Positions 1-13,644 of a DNA stretch of 64,000 nucleotides are shown here, one piece after another. A model generated the notes under the pieces. That model did no database searches. It saw only the letters and a program-made list of their open reading frames with translations, and was not told the origin of the DNA. Source of the DNA: Sebastes aleutianus (Eukaryota; Chordata; Actinopteri; Perciformes; Sebastidae); the NCBI GenBank assembly GCA_916700875.1, contig CAKAKS010000034.1, positions 15,586,695 to 15,650,694 of the forward strand, given 5' to 3'. Positions within the stretch are counted from its first letter, which is position 1, and every line of letters starts with the position of its first letter. The position numbers were made by a program, and so were the translations under genes.

Positions 1-1578
1 AACCGCAAAGACAATTTCAGCTGAAGAGTAACTTGTAAACAGAGTAGGAAGACACATCTACTGTGTGCATTACTGATATTGTTATATGTTGGGAATATCA
101 TCTTGGATTTGGAAAGGCTGCATAACAGTATAGAGTTGAAGTAATGAGTTGATCAATTGTGATCATTTTGATCTCCTATGATATTAAATTAAATATCCTT
201 GGGTGTTGGAGTATTGGTGGGACTAAACAAGACATCTGTTTTGGGAAAGCGTGATTGGCATTTTGCTCTATTTTCTGACATTTTATGGGCCGAATGATTG
301 AACCGATGGATGACTGAACATTATAGAATGCTCCAGTGATGACGTATTTTTGTAGGCCAACCAGGAAGTTAGCATCCCCAACTGTTCCCTCGACAAAAAA
401 AGCCAATTGGATTTTTCCATTGGCTTTTGGATTATTGCAGAAAATAAGCTCTGTGGCAAACACACGTTTATGATACTTACACGTTTTGTTCAGCAAAATA
501 ATCTTCACAAATTAACACCACTTGTACGATTTTTGAACGCAATCCCCAGAAGTAAAAAGCTAACGTTACTACACAACGGTCGCATGGACGCGAGTATACA
601 CAACGAGGCTGTAAAGGCAGACGAGTCAACGTGATGACGTTTTGTAGTCTCTTTAGCCACTTGTTAGCAACCGCCTTTTTTAAGACGCGTAAAAGCTTCA
701 AAATTCACAAGTGGGATATTTACCGACGTATTTTATATCGTAGAAAAAAACGTTAAAATCTCTTCAGCTTGTGTTAACCACAGACCTTATTACAGGCATA
801 TAACTAAAAACCTATTAAAAAAAAAAACGTTGACTACGAGACGAGGAAACCAGAAGGGCTAAAATGATAACTCATTTCCGGGTTTCAGGACTCATTCCTG
901 CAACACTCTATAACCTTTTAATCGTAGGACTTTGCTGGGCTGTTGTTTTAGCTGCATTCATTTAAGCTAAGTGTGCCTAATAAGCTCAACGTACGTCGTA
1001 CACTGTATACCTAAAATACTGATTCAAAAATAGATACACAACAACAAAACTATTTTGATTCAGCTTCATGATTGAAGCAACTTGAATACTTTCTAGCGAA
1101 AAAAGTAAAGAGCAACCATTTGCAGCTCTGTAAGCCTATAGCTCTGTGTGGTATGATTAAAATCTCTGTCCTTGCTCTGAGCTCTCATTTCCAACCTGAA
1201 CAATTAATCAATGTCTTTGAGCCGCAGCTCAAATTCACATTATAAATGATATCAGTGCCCTATTTAAAGCAGGTGAAGTAATTGTGGAATATGGACATCA
1301 ATATTTGATATTTGGATGGCAGCAAGACAAGATGGATGCTCTTCTCGTCCTCTTTCTTTCTTCGTCTTTTTTCTGTGTGTTTTTGTTGTGTGCTGTACTG
1401 ATAGTACTCCGCCGGGGTCAGCCCCGTAATCCAAACCCAGGGCGAGTCTGACAGAGCAACACAAAAAAGTGGGGGGAAAAACAACATACTTCATGCGCCT
1501 CTGTCCCACTTCGCGCTATTATTACTGTCGAGGCTGGCAGGTCAGAGGGAGAGTGAGGGAGAGAGAACCAAGCTTGAT

Positions 1579-1610
1579 GGAGGAGGAGGAGGAGGAGGAG
1601 GAGGAGGAGA
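1579..1610. repeat. GGA trinucleotide microsatellite
   Basis: An uninterrupted GGA run within a CpG-dense islet (about 1490-1790). It could lie in an untranslated exon or a promoter; no gene is demonstrated. Confidence 0.85.
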
Positions 1611-2102
1611 TGAAATTACACCTGTTCTGGTGGCTGACTAACGACTTTGAAATGCGAGCGGACCTCGCTCGCCGCCAAAATCATTTTCCCAACAATACGG
1701 CCTGATCTTTAAACAAGCAGAACTGGGACGCGGCGCTGACGGGACGCAGAGACTGCCTGCTGTGCTGAGACACTAACAAACCCTCGGGCTCAGTGGGGTG
1801 TTTGTGTGTGTCTGCGTGTGTGTTTGAGCTCTAAAAGATATGGTGGAGATAAAAAAAAGACCTACTTTTTCAATTAAGTTAATCAGTCTGTGGATTCAGT
1901 TCACACACACACACAAAGATCCTAAACTGATGTCTCCATCCAGCATTGTCTCTAAGTCTCATTCACTCTGACTGCTGCCATATGGTTACTGTACACTCAC
2001 TGAACCACATCTGCTGTGTGTTACCTCACACACACACACACACATCCCTCCAATGCACCCATACCTCAGACTTGTGTGACCGATACAAGGTATACACTCA
2101 CC

Positions 2103-2108
<6 letters not shown>

Positions 2109-2152
<44 letters not shown>
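2109..2152. repeat. CA dinucleotide microsatellite
   Basis: About 22 uninterrupted CA units. Shorter CA runs precede it at 2030-2043. Confidence 0.95.
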
Positions 2153-2154
<2 letters not shown>

Positions 2155-3227
2155 CATACAGTAGCGTTTTAACTCACCATCTGTTCGTTGAGGTCCTGTG
2201 AGGCCTCCATGGCTTCTTGGGTTGTGATCCGCCACACACTTGAGGGGCAAAAAATGAGAAAATTAAATGTGGGTCAATGGATATAAAATGAAAAAAGTCA
2301 CCTTTTTTCTATTTCTGTATCACCTGTGCTAACTTTGTTTTCCAGGAATGGTGCTTGAACTGGGGTTTGATTGCCAAATTTAATCACTCACACTCATGAA
2401 ACCACGCACCATACTGTATTCATTTCTTCTTTTTTTCACGTCTATGTGCATCTGCCGGTCAGACCTTCTGTCAGTGTGTTTATGTGTGAGCAACAGGAGC
2501 CTGAAGGAGGGAAGCGGCAGCGGTAACTTCGGCATATCATCTTCAGCCGAGGGTGAAGTGGAGAGATAATTGCAGAAGTAAATATCAACAATGAAAATGG
2601 AGAAGTGTAAATGATACGGCTGCTTGGCTGGCTCTGGACCACAGTCACAGTGGTTGGCGAGCACGAAAAGACAGCGAGTGACCCTATTAATACTAGACAG
2701 GAGACAGGTTGGCGAAGCGACGGAGAGGCCGAGGCGATTGTCTACAACTTGAGTGAGATTAGATGTTGCGATAAGGAAAAAGACAGATATTACATTCTGC
2801 CCTTTTTTTGCCACTGTCACGCAGAGGGTGACGCTGCAAATAAAAGGCCAGCTGAAAGAATGGAAAACAATGGCTTCATCCCAACAGAGCGGCACAAAAT
2901 GTCTCCTCTCTCTCTCTGTCTTGTATTGTTCAAAAGTTTGACAGTTGAACAAAGGAGTAGGCAGCAAAGACACGCACTCACATGCAAACACAAAAGTCCT
3001 TCCCTGTCATTAGATCTGTGGTTCCCAGCAAGTGTGCTAAGGAGTGCCACTGGACCAGTTCCAGCTCATTTTCCCCATGAAAATGTTTTGATGCATTTTA
3101 CCCTATTTCACCTCAGCTTAAGTAAATGAATATTTCCTGCACCTGCACTTTGAGCCAGTGTCAAGAGCAAGCTGCAAATGTCCTTTCTGCACAGTGTAAC
3201 CAAGGCTTTGTGTCATAGGGTGTTTCG

Positions 3228-3808
3228 CACAGTAGTTCGTGAAAGAGTCACAAAATTGAATGTATTGATTTGTGTACATAGACACAAATTTCAATTTTTT
3301 TTTATGATGGTCAGCACGAAATCCAAACGTATATAATCCACGTAATTGTGAACTGGGTGGGTGGATTCAATAAACACAGGACTTACGCCCAGGAGACGGG
3401 TATTCGTGTCCCGTATGAAACCACAAGTCAAAGTTGATTTATTTGCCACGTAACTTCCCTATTTAAGTAAGAGCACTTCCAGAGTTATTTTAACCCAAAC
3501 CAGGATCTTTTTCTAAACCTAACTAAGTCGTTTTTGGCACGGAACTCCCGTACTTAAGTTACGGCACCTCCGGTGTTATTTTAACCGAAACAACGATCTT
3601 TTCCTGAACCTAAATAAGTAGTTTGTTGCCTACGCCTAACCAAATCGATCTATTTCTAAACCTAAGAAGTCTTATTTTGAAAAGACTGGAGCAAAAATTG
3701 ACACGTGCATCATGTGTTGTTGAAAGTGTCATGAAAAAAAAGAGAAATTTGTGTCTATGTACATGAATCAAATAGATTAAATTTCATGACTATTTCACGA
3801 ACTGCCGT
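3228..3808. mobile_element. MITE-like element with long inverted ends
   Basis: The two ends are inverted copies of each other over about 60 bases. The left end (about 3228-3292) and the complement of the right end (about 3743-3808) share the blocks AGTTCGTGAAA and TACATAGACACAAATTTC. The interior holds a degenerate direct repeat of about 90 bases (about 3450-3535 against 3540-3625, with the shared block TTATTTTAACC). There is no transposase frame, so it is non-autonomous. Similar elements are dispersed in fish genomes; the superfamily was not determined. Confidence 0.75.
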
Positions 3809-4210
3809 GAGACTCAGTTGCATGTTAACAGCTTCGTGGACAAGGGTACATCAGAATATATGCATGGACACATAAGACTGTTTACTCTTCTATAAAGGCT
3901 GGTCAGTATATCTGAAATGCCAATTTAATCTAAAATGTGTCCCAAAATGACAAGTAAGAACATTAAATTAGAGTAATACAATACTTTTTTCAGTTTGTTC
4001 AGTGTGTGTGTGTGTGTGTGCGTGCAAGCTCGTGCCCTGTGGCCTTTTCTGGCTCGATCCTTTAAACTAACTGGCATCCTTTTAATTTTTCATAGCGTTC
4101 AGCTCCTCCTCAGCCTGAAACCGAAGACAATAATGCGTCTCTCAGGTGAATTGATTTGTGCCCAAGCCTCCCTCCCTCCCTCCCTCGCCTCCACCCTCCC
4201 TTCCTCTCTG

Positions 4211-4251
<41 letters not shown>

Positions 4252-4342
4252 TTTGTGGAGGACAGAATCAGCCTTCTATCTCTTTGCTTTTCACTCTCCC
4301 CTTCATGATTTATTCTCCTTTAGTGAGGACATAAACCCACTT
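3809..4342. other. Gene-free stretch with GT and CT microsatellites
   Basis: It contains a GT run at about 4002-4020 and a CT run at about 4215-4248. Nothing else was recognised. The 116-residue open frame across it is mostly translated simple repeat. Confidence 0.6.
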
Positions 4343-4862
4343 TAAAGGTCCCATATCATGCTCATTTTCAGGTTCATACTTGTATTTTGTGTTTCTACTA
4401 GAACATGTTTACATGCTGTAATGTTAAAAAAAAAAATTATTTTCCTCATACTATCAGCCTGAATATGCCTGTATTTACCCTCTGTCTGAAACGCTCCGTT
4501 TTAGCTCATTTTGACGGAACTGCAACAGAATTGCGTTGCTAGGCAACAGCTTGGGTCCATGTGTACTTCCTGTCAGCTGATGTGATTCACATACACTGCA
4601 ACCAGGAAAAAACTAGGACACATTTAGAATGTTTAAGTTTGAAATGATGTCAAGGGTCTAAATATTGTATATTCGTGACATCACGAATGGGCAGAAATCC
4701 TGACAGCTTGTTTCAAATGCAGAGTTTCTAAATAAGGGCTGTGTGTATTTCCCTGTGGATTGAGTGTTTAGATACTTTCACAGTATTTATATAGGACTTA
4801 AGCCTGCTTTATAATAAAAAAACATGAAAATCTCCCTTTTTTTATAATATGGGACCTTTAAA
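4343..4862. mobile_element. Non-autonomous DNA transposon with TTAAAGGTCCCATAT ends
   Basis: It starts TTTAAAGGTCCCATATCATG and ends ATAATATGGGACCTTTAAA, giving near-perfect inverted ends over about 16 bases. It is about 520 bases long with no coding frame. This terminal sequence is common in fish genomes. The target-site duplication cannot be separated from the palindromic TTTAAA end, so the superfamily is left open. Confidence 0.75.
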
Positions 4863-6798
4863 GTCCAGATTACCAATCATTAAGTGAACTTTTGGGGCTA
4901 TAAAGTGATGCATTCATAACATATTGGACACTCATAGTGAGTATTAAAGTTTGGTAGCTTAGAATAAGTCCATAATATAAATATATATGATGCTTTTTAA
5001 ATATATTTAACTGCTTGTGACTAGATGGTTTGCACAACTCTGAGGCTATATGTGTTATGTCTGCCTCACATAGGCCCCTAGAAGCAGTAGTTACCTGACA
5101 CTGCAGCAGGGAATCAATAATGCCTGCCATTTCCTTCAGAGTCCCAGCAGAGAGAATTAGATTTCTCACTGTGGCTATTGACAGCGACAACACACATATG
5201 GAGACGGAGGAGGATTAGAAAGTGGACTACACGGCTACACACTGCGGTAATTTCACGCTATTAAAGCCGAAGAGAGGAGAAATGTTGAACAAAACCGCAG
5301 ACTGCTGCCGGCTGGAGATGATTGTAGTGAAAAGTCACATATTCAATTCAAACTTTTATTGACCGAGCAAATTGTTTTTTACGCACAGATGGATTTTTTT
5401 TTTTTGGCTACACTTTAATAGCCAGTTAAGAAATTGTCTTTATTCTAGACACTATTCTCTTATTCTCTTATATCTTTAACGCTGATGTTATAAATAGGCC
5501 ACACAGTATTGAGGATACACACATATTATTTAAGTCGTGTGAATAATCATTTAAAAAATGTCTTATGTGGGCCGTATATTTATATTTTGTTTTTACCAAA
5601 ACTAGTATATATATTATATTTTTTCAACACAAAGTCGAATAAAAAATGAGGGAAATTACCTTGTAAAGGTGTGAAGATTTTTCCTAATTAGTGGCACATA
5701 TATTATATATATTATTATTATTATATATTATATATTATATATTATATATTATATTTTTTTCAAGACAAAGTCAAATAAAAAATGAGGGAAATTACCTTTT
5801 AAAGGTGTGAAGATTTTTCCTAATTAGTGGCACATATATTATATATATTATTATTATTATTATATATATATATATTATATTTTTTTCAAGACAAAGTCAA
5901 ATAAAAAATGAGGGAAATTACCTTTTAAAGGTGTGAAGATTTTTCCTAATTAGTGGCACATATATTATATATATTATTATTATTATTATATATATATATA
6001 TAATATTTTTCTTTATTAAATGTGATTTTGCGACCCTCTACGCTTCATGACCAAATTCTACGGAAGTGTTTCTTTAATAGAGTCTTACATTTAACTAATT
6101 AAAAGACAGATAATTACACTGCAACATTAATTGAAAAAAAGTATAAAATATATTAAATAAAAAGGGCAGAAATTTACTGGAACAAAACTATCCCATCATA
6201 AACTAATATTTTTTCCAATATATTATATTGTTTTTATATTATTATATATTATATATATATATATACAAATATTTTAATATATTTTATAGGTCAGAAAATG
6301 TTATATTTGTAATGCAAAACCGCCTATTTCAAATTAAGTGCAGTTTCCGGTATGAGCTTTATTCTAAATACCCAAACTGTTATTTAATTTAAATTAAAAG
6401 AAAAAAAAAAAAAAGGTCAGGACAATGATTTATTTCCAGCCTCTGTGTGTACAGGACTTTTATCATCTCCCCAAATCTCCACCAACCAAATCCCGTCCAT
6501 CCGTCTCTCTTGCGCATTAATGCGCATTGGTTAAGTATGAGTCCTTAATGTGAAATCTAATCTGTATGGATTACGTCGCAGTAGACCTATCAGTAACGTT
6601 GTCATGTTGTTAGAGGCAGGCCAATAGCCAGAGGCCATTCAAGCCCTGAGAGCCAGTCAGTGGTATAAGATTCCCATTTCCTACATATCAAATATAAACA
6701 CAAACTCCACGTGGGATGAGAGAGGAGAGATGGGGAGAAAAGTCGTGGACAGCATCCCACCGAGGACACACTAAATCCCTTCATCTGTGATGCCATCT
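4863..6798. other. AT-rich gene-free stretch
   Basis: Very AT-rich, with TA tracts and the tandem repeat listed at 5613-6010. The 107-residue minus-strand frame at 4870-5193 has no recognisable domain. The last 380 bases are of ordinary composition with no gene seen. Confidence 0.5.
5613..6010. repeat. Tandem repeat, three units of about 126-136 bases
   Basis: Three successive copies of a unit contain CAAGACAAAGTCAAATAAA (CAACAC in the first), GAGGGAAATTACC and TTTTTCCTAATTAGTGGCAC, each followed by a TAT-rich tract. The CAA(G/C)AC block falls at 5625, 5761 and 5887. Units two and three are almost identical, so the last duplication is recent. The variable TAT tract changes the period. Confidence 0.9.
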
Positions 6799-7104
6799 GG
6801 ATGAAAAGATGTATAGAAACCCACATTGACTTGCAGTCAAATCATCAAATAACCACCAGAATAAAGCTCATTTTTATTTTTTTTATCAAATCATTTAAAA
6901 AAACAAAAAAAACAAAAGAAAAGCTTCATATCGCACCAGTTTTTACAGGGATGAGAACGATGAAAAGATGTAGAACCCACATTGACTTGCAGTCAAATCA
7001 TCAAATAACCACCAGAATAAAGCTCATTTTATTTTTTTTATCAAATCATTTAAAAAAAAAGAAAAGAAAAGCTTCATATCGCACCAGTTTTTTACAGGGA
7101 TGAG
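6799..7104. repeat. Direct tandem duplication of about 150 bases
   Basis: The segment from GATGAAAAGATGT at about 6799 to ACAGGGATGAG at about 6954 is repeated almost exactly at about 6959-7104. The differences are mainly in the A-rich run. The open frame across it is just the two units translated in sequence, not a gene. Confidence 0.9.
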
Positions 7105-8364
7105 GCCTTTATGAATTTAATTCAAGTTAATTTACTGTTAAATGATGTGCCAATCTATAAAAGGGTAAAAGCTTTAGGTGGATCAAACAAATGTAAGTTT
7201 GTTTAACGTGCCGAGGTCTCGAGGATGATGTGAAGTTTGGACTCATCATCAAACTGAGTCATGTGAAAATTGGACACCAAATTAAATATTAGGATAAAAT
7301 CATCTCTTTTGGCAAACTTAAGGTATATTAATGTGTGCGTAATTACTTTGCAACAACAAATTTACGCAAATAAATTCATTGTCATTATTGTAAAAATAAA
7401 TGAAAATAAAACTGTACATAATTCGTTATTGGTGGATGAATCTTTTTTAAATAAATAACAATTTGAATTTATTCTTTAATGCTTCTTCTATTATTTAATA
7501 TTTAATTAAAATAATAAAACTGAATCACATTTTTTGATCTGAGCTGTACCAGTGTTTGTTTGTTTGTTGTTGTTGTTTTTTTCATTCTTATTGTGTTTGT
7601 GAAAATAAGAAAACCCAATAAACATATTGTAAAAAAATAAAAAATAAAATAAAACTGAATCAAAGTCAATAACTTTGGCAACTTATCGAGTTAGAGTGCA
7701 GCCACCTAAAACTGTCACTGACCTGATGTTTTATCAGAGTAAAACCACAGACCTGGAACTGTCTGAGAATAAAAGAAACAAAGTCAACATACCTGTGTTG
7801 AAATTACTTTTGTCCCAGCAAGAAATCAGCTCCCAGATTTCTTCCTTCACTTCTTAGAAACGCTCATAATAATCAAACGCAGAGTGGTCGCTGCACAGCT
7901 CTCCCTGCTGTTTGCAGGCTGTCACTGACTGACTGGATCAAAACACTTCAGCCACTGCTGGCCATTACGCGCAGGCAGGGAGTCCCAAAAAAACAAGCCA
8001 AGAGGAGTTTAATCAGACTCGATTAAACACATTTTACAAACTCAAACCGGAGTCCTGGGTCTCGGCTTCGGTGAAACACCATTATTTTCTCTCTCCGAGT
8101 CCAAGTTTGAGCAGCAGGCTGTTCAGAGGCATTAGGCTCAACTTCATTATTGAGAACCCCGTGCGGCTGCGCATGCGCTCAGCTGCCATGCGGACACTAT
8201 TGGGCAACTATCCAAAAGGACTAATGGGGTTCAGAGGAGAGGAGCAGGGGGGGGGGATACCAAAATGACATTCTTATTAATAGTTTGGCCCAAATGACGT
8301 GCTCACAGTTTTATTTATCCCATCTAAAAGGAAAAACAACATGCACCCACTGACCAGCCTGCAC
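7105..8364. other. Gene-free stretch with an NRF1-like motif
   Basis: No gene was recognised. The second half (about 7850-8260) is richer in G+C and contains the palindrome GCGCATGCGC at 8169-8178, which matches the core of an NRF1 promoter site. That leaves a promoter or a conserved noncoding element possible. It is followed by the CTAT tract. Confidence 0.4.
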
Positions 8365-8880
<516 letters not shown>

Positions 8881-11800
8881 ATTGTTTTTACAATATTCAT
8901 GCAACTGTTACATTATAACTCACACTTTCTTTTTTCATTTTTCTTTTTCAAGAAAATAATAAGAATGAGATGCTTTTTATGCTTTTTCATGATGATACTA
9001 CAGTAGAAAGTAGCACGTAGGCTTTTGAACATTAGAGGGTCACTTGACCAAAAAAAACAAACTAATTGTACCTCCTCACAGTACGTAACACCATGTCATA
9101 GATATTTATGGAATATACATGTACGTCTGACAAATTGAATGGATCATTTTTCATGTTGATGACAGAATGTTTAGAAGTTGTGAATAGTACGACAACTTCA
9201 CTGAGAATCAACTCATCAGTTTTGATTAGCGAGACGTTGTGCAAGTGGTTGTGCAAATTGTAGACAATTGTACTTACTTTTTTGCACGTGCATGTACCAA
9301 AACACGTGCAATTTACTTGAATGAATGAGAAATTGAAAACAGTTGTGAACAGCTAACTAATTGTTCAGAGATGTGAACTTAGTTGTTTTGAAAAAAATAT
9401 TTGTCATTCAAGAACTGAGCCAAAGCAAGTGAGAAAAAAAATTGTAATCCAGTACATTTTTGTTTGGCCTAAAATTGTTAAATTATTTATTATTATTTAG
9501 TGTTATTGTTTATAATCTACACTGGGTAATATTTATATGTTAACAGTTGTTACTGTAACAAGAAATATAGGATAACATTTTTTTTAATGAATCCATAACC
9601 GTTTAAGACGAGAGTAAACCACAAGAGACTGGTACATAACCCAAAAAGAGACAGAAGACAAAGTAATTTGTTAAACTAAAATATATTTCACATGCAGTCG
9701 AAAGCATTTTGGATTAAAAATGTATTTTATGTAATTTGGAAAAAGGCCCCAAGCATTGTACAAAACATTGTCTTTCAAATAATTTGTTTAAATCTGGGAA
9801 GATATCAATAGGAATGCTTCAGTGTATTTACTCAAATGATGTCTTATTCCACTTGAAGCTCTTCCATTTGAAAATATACAGTAGTAGTACACATATCAGA
9901 GCAGACACGATAGCAAAAGTACAGAATCAAACAGACATGCAGAGGAAAAACATGGTGCTGGTTAATCTGTATACAGTTCTAGATGCAAAATGCAGAACAA
10001 TTGTGCCAATAAAAGCCAGAGAGCATGCTGGGTGCACAAAACAAAATAACAAACATGGCTCAAATAAATCTTGTGAGAGTAAAGTCAGACAGCGCCGTTC
10101 CACAGTGGCCCCAGAAAGATGACAGATTTGGCCACGTAGCATAGTTTATTTGAAAAATTAAATGTTTGTTATGGCTTATGGATTCTGTGACTGTTGGATC
10201 CCGCTGGCCTCGGATCAGCGCTCTTTTACCATGCTGTCATGTATTTGGGATGATGATGTCAGCAGCCTGTCTGACAGATCCCTGATTGTTGGTTTCGAGA
10301 TCCTGCTGACACACACATATGCACGCAAATACGTTCTTTCCCCTGCTTTTTCTGTCCGTCTCATGCACACAAATGCAATTTGTTTATATTCAAAAGGCTT
10401 CTTGGTAATATTATGTGGAATGAAAAGAGCCAAAGTTTCCCTGGCATCACACACACACACACAATCACTGAAAAAAAACCCCAGTTCTTTGTGGCATTGG
10501 CTGACACTTCAGCTGGCAGACAGAGAGAAAAACCACTGACACACTGGCAAAGCGAAACATGAAAAAGAGGGATCAGAGAGAAAAGGAGGCTGTGATATAA
10601 ATTTTCTTACCTCAGTGTTTACCCTCACGCCTTTCATCCTTTTATTTCTCTATCCATTCATTTTCTTTTTCCAAGTGTCTGTTTAATTGGGTGCTGGAGA
10701 TTATTCCAGCTGCAGGCTGCAGGAAAACATGGATACAGTATTAGTGGTGTCACACATGCATTAGTGGCTGGACTCAACTTTGGGTTTATCTGTTGCCTCT
10801 ATCTCATTAGTTATAAGGAGCAAGAAGATTCAGGGAGCTGAGAATGAGGGCGAGGAACTGGCAACCACCGTGACATTATGCAATAAATCCTCCAAAATAA
10901 ACAACATAATACATAATTTGTCTATGCCCTCTATAGACCAACATAAAGAAGCATTTCAAAACCATTACAAATCACTGTTGAAAAACAAATCAGTTATATG
11001 ATGTGACAGCACTGTGGTTAAAGTTTGGTTAAGGTACAAAAACCACTTGGTTAAGGGAAAGATCTTGGTTTGGATTGAAATTCTTTAAGTTTGGGAAACA
11101 TTGCGGTTTAGGTTAAAATGATTACTTCATTAAGGTTAGCGGAGATTCGTCGTCATGGTTACAATAATAAACATACGGTTAAGGTTCGTGATGGATTGAG
11201 GTCATGCTTTAAAAAAACACATTGAAGTCCGATGTTTCTCTACAGCGATAAAGACATGATCCCCATTTGGCTTCCCACCACATTGGAAGTAATGTTTTCT
11301 TGCTTTTGGGCACGATGGGACGTAAAATCAAAGTGAATCGATGTGAAAATCCAGGTAAAAATCTACATTTGCTTTGTATTTCTAAGTAAAATGGTTTTGT
11401 TTTTTTAATCAGTTCAAGTACAACAAGACATTTCTTAAAGTCATCATATAGCAGCCATCACAGAGAGTACGTCAGAAGACACAACGTCAGCTTTCAAGAT
11501 ACATTAAAAGTGATCACTGGGTATAAGGCAGTTCATCACAAAAACGCAGGCTGATAGAATCACGTTGCTCAGCGGCCTGTGGACCCTGAGAGGAGTAAAA
11601 TTAGGCAGGGATGCAAACTCCGCTAAAACAGCAGATAATTGAGTCCTGGTTTGTCATCCTGTGAGGTGACACTGCTCTCCAACTGAGCATTTTAGTCACT
11701 TATTACATAAGCACTGCAAAGTCATACGATGCCATGCGTACTAGGCATGACATCACATGATGACTGATGTGTGTGTTTTGGCAACTGCATTGGGAGGTTT

Positions 11801-12395
11801 CAGATTCAAACCCACGGCATGGCCTGTGGACAGGCACTGGCATGGCAAACAGTGGCTGAACACTAAAAGAGAGAGAGAAAGAGAATAATAACCACTGTAG
11901 TCATTGTTGCTGCAGGTCTTCGTCATGGAAGCGTAGCATCCACCCTCCGGTTCCACCCAAGTTAAGACTGTTAGCTCTGTCAGCACTGTTGCTGTTGTTG
12001 TTTGCACTGTTAGCACTGTTAACTAAGAGGCACCGGCTCAGCCGTCACAATGTTGAGAGCCGTGGGGAGGCAATCCCTCTGCTCTGAATATCAAATTTAG
12101 CACATGTTAAGATAATATGAAGTTCATCTTTTTTATTTTATTTTATTAATTTTATTTATTTATTTATTTTACCAAGAATATTTCCCATTGAGATTCAAAA
12201 TCTCTTTTTAAGGGAGTCCTGGCCAAGACGGCAGCATAGGAAATTTCAAATAAAAGAAATAAGCAACAGACTTAAAAGTAACAGATATTATTAAATCAAA
12301 CAATGAATAATCAGTGTTCAGTACGGGACACATGCATCTTCAAGCAGCTTTGACTAATTCCATTTCCACACCAAGACAGGAAACACACCTTAAAC
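8881..12395. other. Gene-free stretch with dispersed repeat fragments
   Basis: No gene was recognised. A fragment near 11250-11290 (GACATGATCCCCATTTGGCT) recurs at 14129-14165, so both belong to one dispersed family. The GGTTAAGG-rich segment near 11015-11170 looks like another old repeat. The 128-residue open frame at 9736-10122 shows no domain. Confidence 0.45.
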
Positions 12396-13644
12396 CAGGG
12401 GTGGAAGTAACAAATTACTTATTTACTCTTGTTACTGTAACAAAGTCATTTTTTTGTATTTTTTTAAAACAAAATGTCACATGAAAAAGTCCGGATAAAC
12501 TGTGTGAGAATGGAACAGAAGAAAGGAGATAAATCAGCAGCTGCAGGTGTATCTGCGGCCGTACGAGGTCAGAGCTCCATGAACAGAGTTGTGACATTCC
12601 GGAAATGATGCGTTATAAATGTTGCATTGGTGGGCCGCCGAGTCCACGAGCCGCCAAGTCCATGAGCTCAGGGCCACTACAAGCACAATCAAATTAAAGA
12701 TCACATATGGGGTGTGGTTATAATTAGTATCATTATACCTCGGCATAGTTCAAACGAAAAGTTGCATCTATCTTAATGACTGATTTAATGAGCAAGTGAC
12801 ACACCCACGATGTTTGTGACCTGTACAGGGCATGCTGGGTCTGGCTCACATGCAATACTAAATGCTAACATGCTCATTGTAGCTCTTCCAGCGGTGACTT
12901 CTGCGTTCACTGAGGAACTTTTACCAGTGAGGTGTGTGAGGACTTTTCTGCTGTTTGAGAAGTTTGACGCCTCATTTGGCTCAAAACGTTTTTGAGGAAT
13001 TTGAGGAGCGCAGTGGGATCAGAGAGGCCAAGTGGACCGGTCATATTCTGCTTTGAGACAGAACGAGAGACATTGAACATAAAAAAACATAGAAATATGG
13101 GAAAAAATGTGCAGTATCTCCCTTGCTGTAATATGTGTGTTTGTGTCTGCAGCCACATGTGGAGTTTATATTGTATATACACATGTCCACGTTGTCTTGT
13201 TAGGTGATGTTTTATTCTACCGTTGATTCTAAAAGGTGATCATTTTTGTTTAATTGTCTGAGTTTTGTCTCTTTTCTGGTTAATTCTTGTGAGGCTACAA
13301 TGAAGAAGGTTGATAATCAGTTGTATGCACAGACTGCAAAGTGCCCGTCCGTTGGTTTGGACAGAAGGGGTCTTGTTGTTGATGTTGTGTAATCTATTGC
13401 AATCTATTTGTAGCCTAAAGATGTTCTTTAATTTAACAGTAGTATCATATATCATCACCCCCCCTCCTCACACCACCTTATTTATGTAACGCAGTAATGT
13501 CTACTCAGAGTACTTTTTAACCTACCTACTTTTTACTTTTACTTAAGTACATTTTTACACATACTTTTACTTTTACCTGAGTAAAAATTCGTTAAAGTAA
13601 CAGTAGCCTACTTTTACTTGAGTATAATGCTCTTTCCACCTCTG
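12396..13644. mobile_element. Non-autonomous hAT-like transposon
   Basis: The left end CAGGGGTGGAA and the right end TTCCACCTCTG are inverted matches. They are bordered by CCTTAAAC (12388-12395) and CCTTTAAC (13645-13652), an 8-bp target duplication with one mismatch, as hAT transposition produces. Both ends carry the ACTTTTACT-type subterminal repeats common in these fish elements. It is 1249 bases with no transposase frame. Confidence 0.85.

Larger units (their letters stand above)
1..3227. other. Gene-free stretch with CpG-dense islets and CA repeat
   Basis: No coding gene is supported. The stretch has two CpG-dense islets in otherwise CpG-poor DNA, near 528-760 and 1490-1790; these could be promoters or untranslated first exons. 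It also has a GGA run at 1579-1610 and a CA microsatellite at 2109-2152. The longest open frames (2380-2991 minus, 2611-3129 plus) overlap each other and show no recognisable domain. A minus-strand open frame at 176-508 could not be assigned to a family. Confidence 0.5.

Noticed and set aside
176..508. 110-residue minus-strand frame that could be a gene or transposon fragment
   Set aside because: I could not match it to any family, and the start is not an ATG in good context. It is mentioned only as part of the CpG-islet observation nearby.
2380..2991. 203-residue minus-strand frame
   Set aside because: It overlaps another long frame on the opposite strand, shows no domain or splice context, and crosses ordinary intergenic sequence.
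5613..6010. Possible CRISPR-like array of repeats and spacers
   Set aside because: The units are over 100 bases long and directly adjacent in AT-rich vertebrate DNA, so this is a minisatellite.
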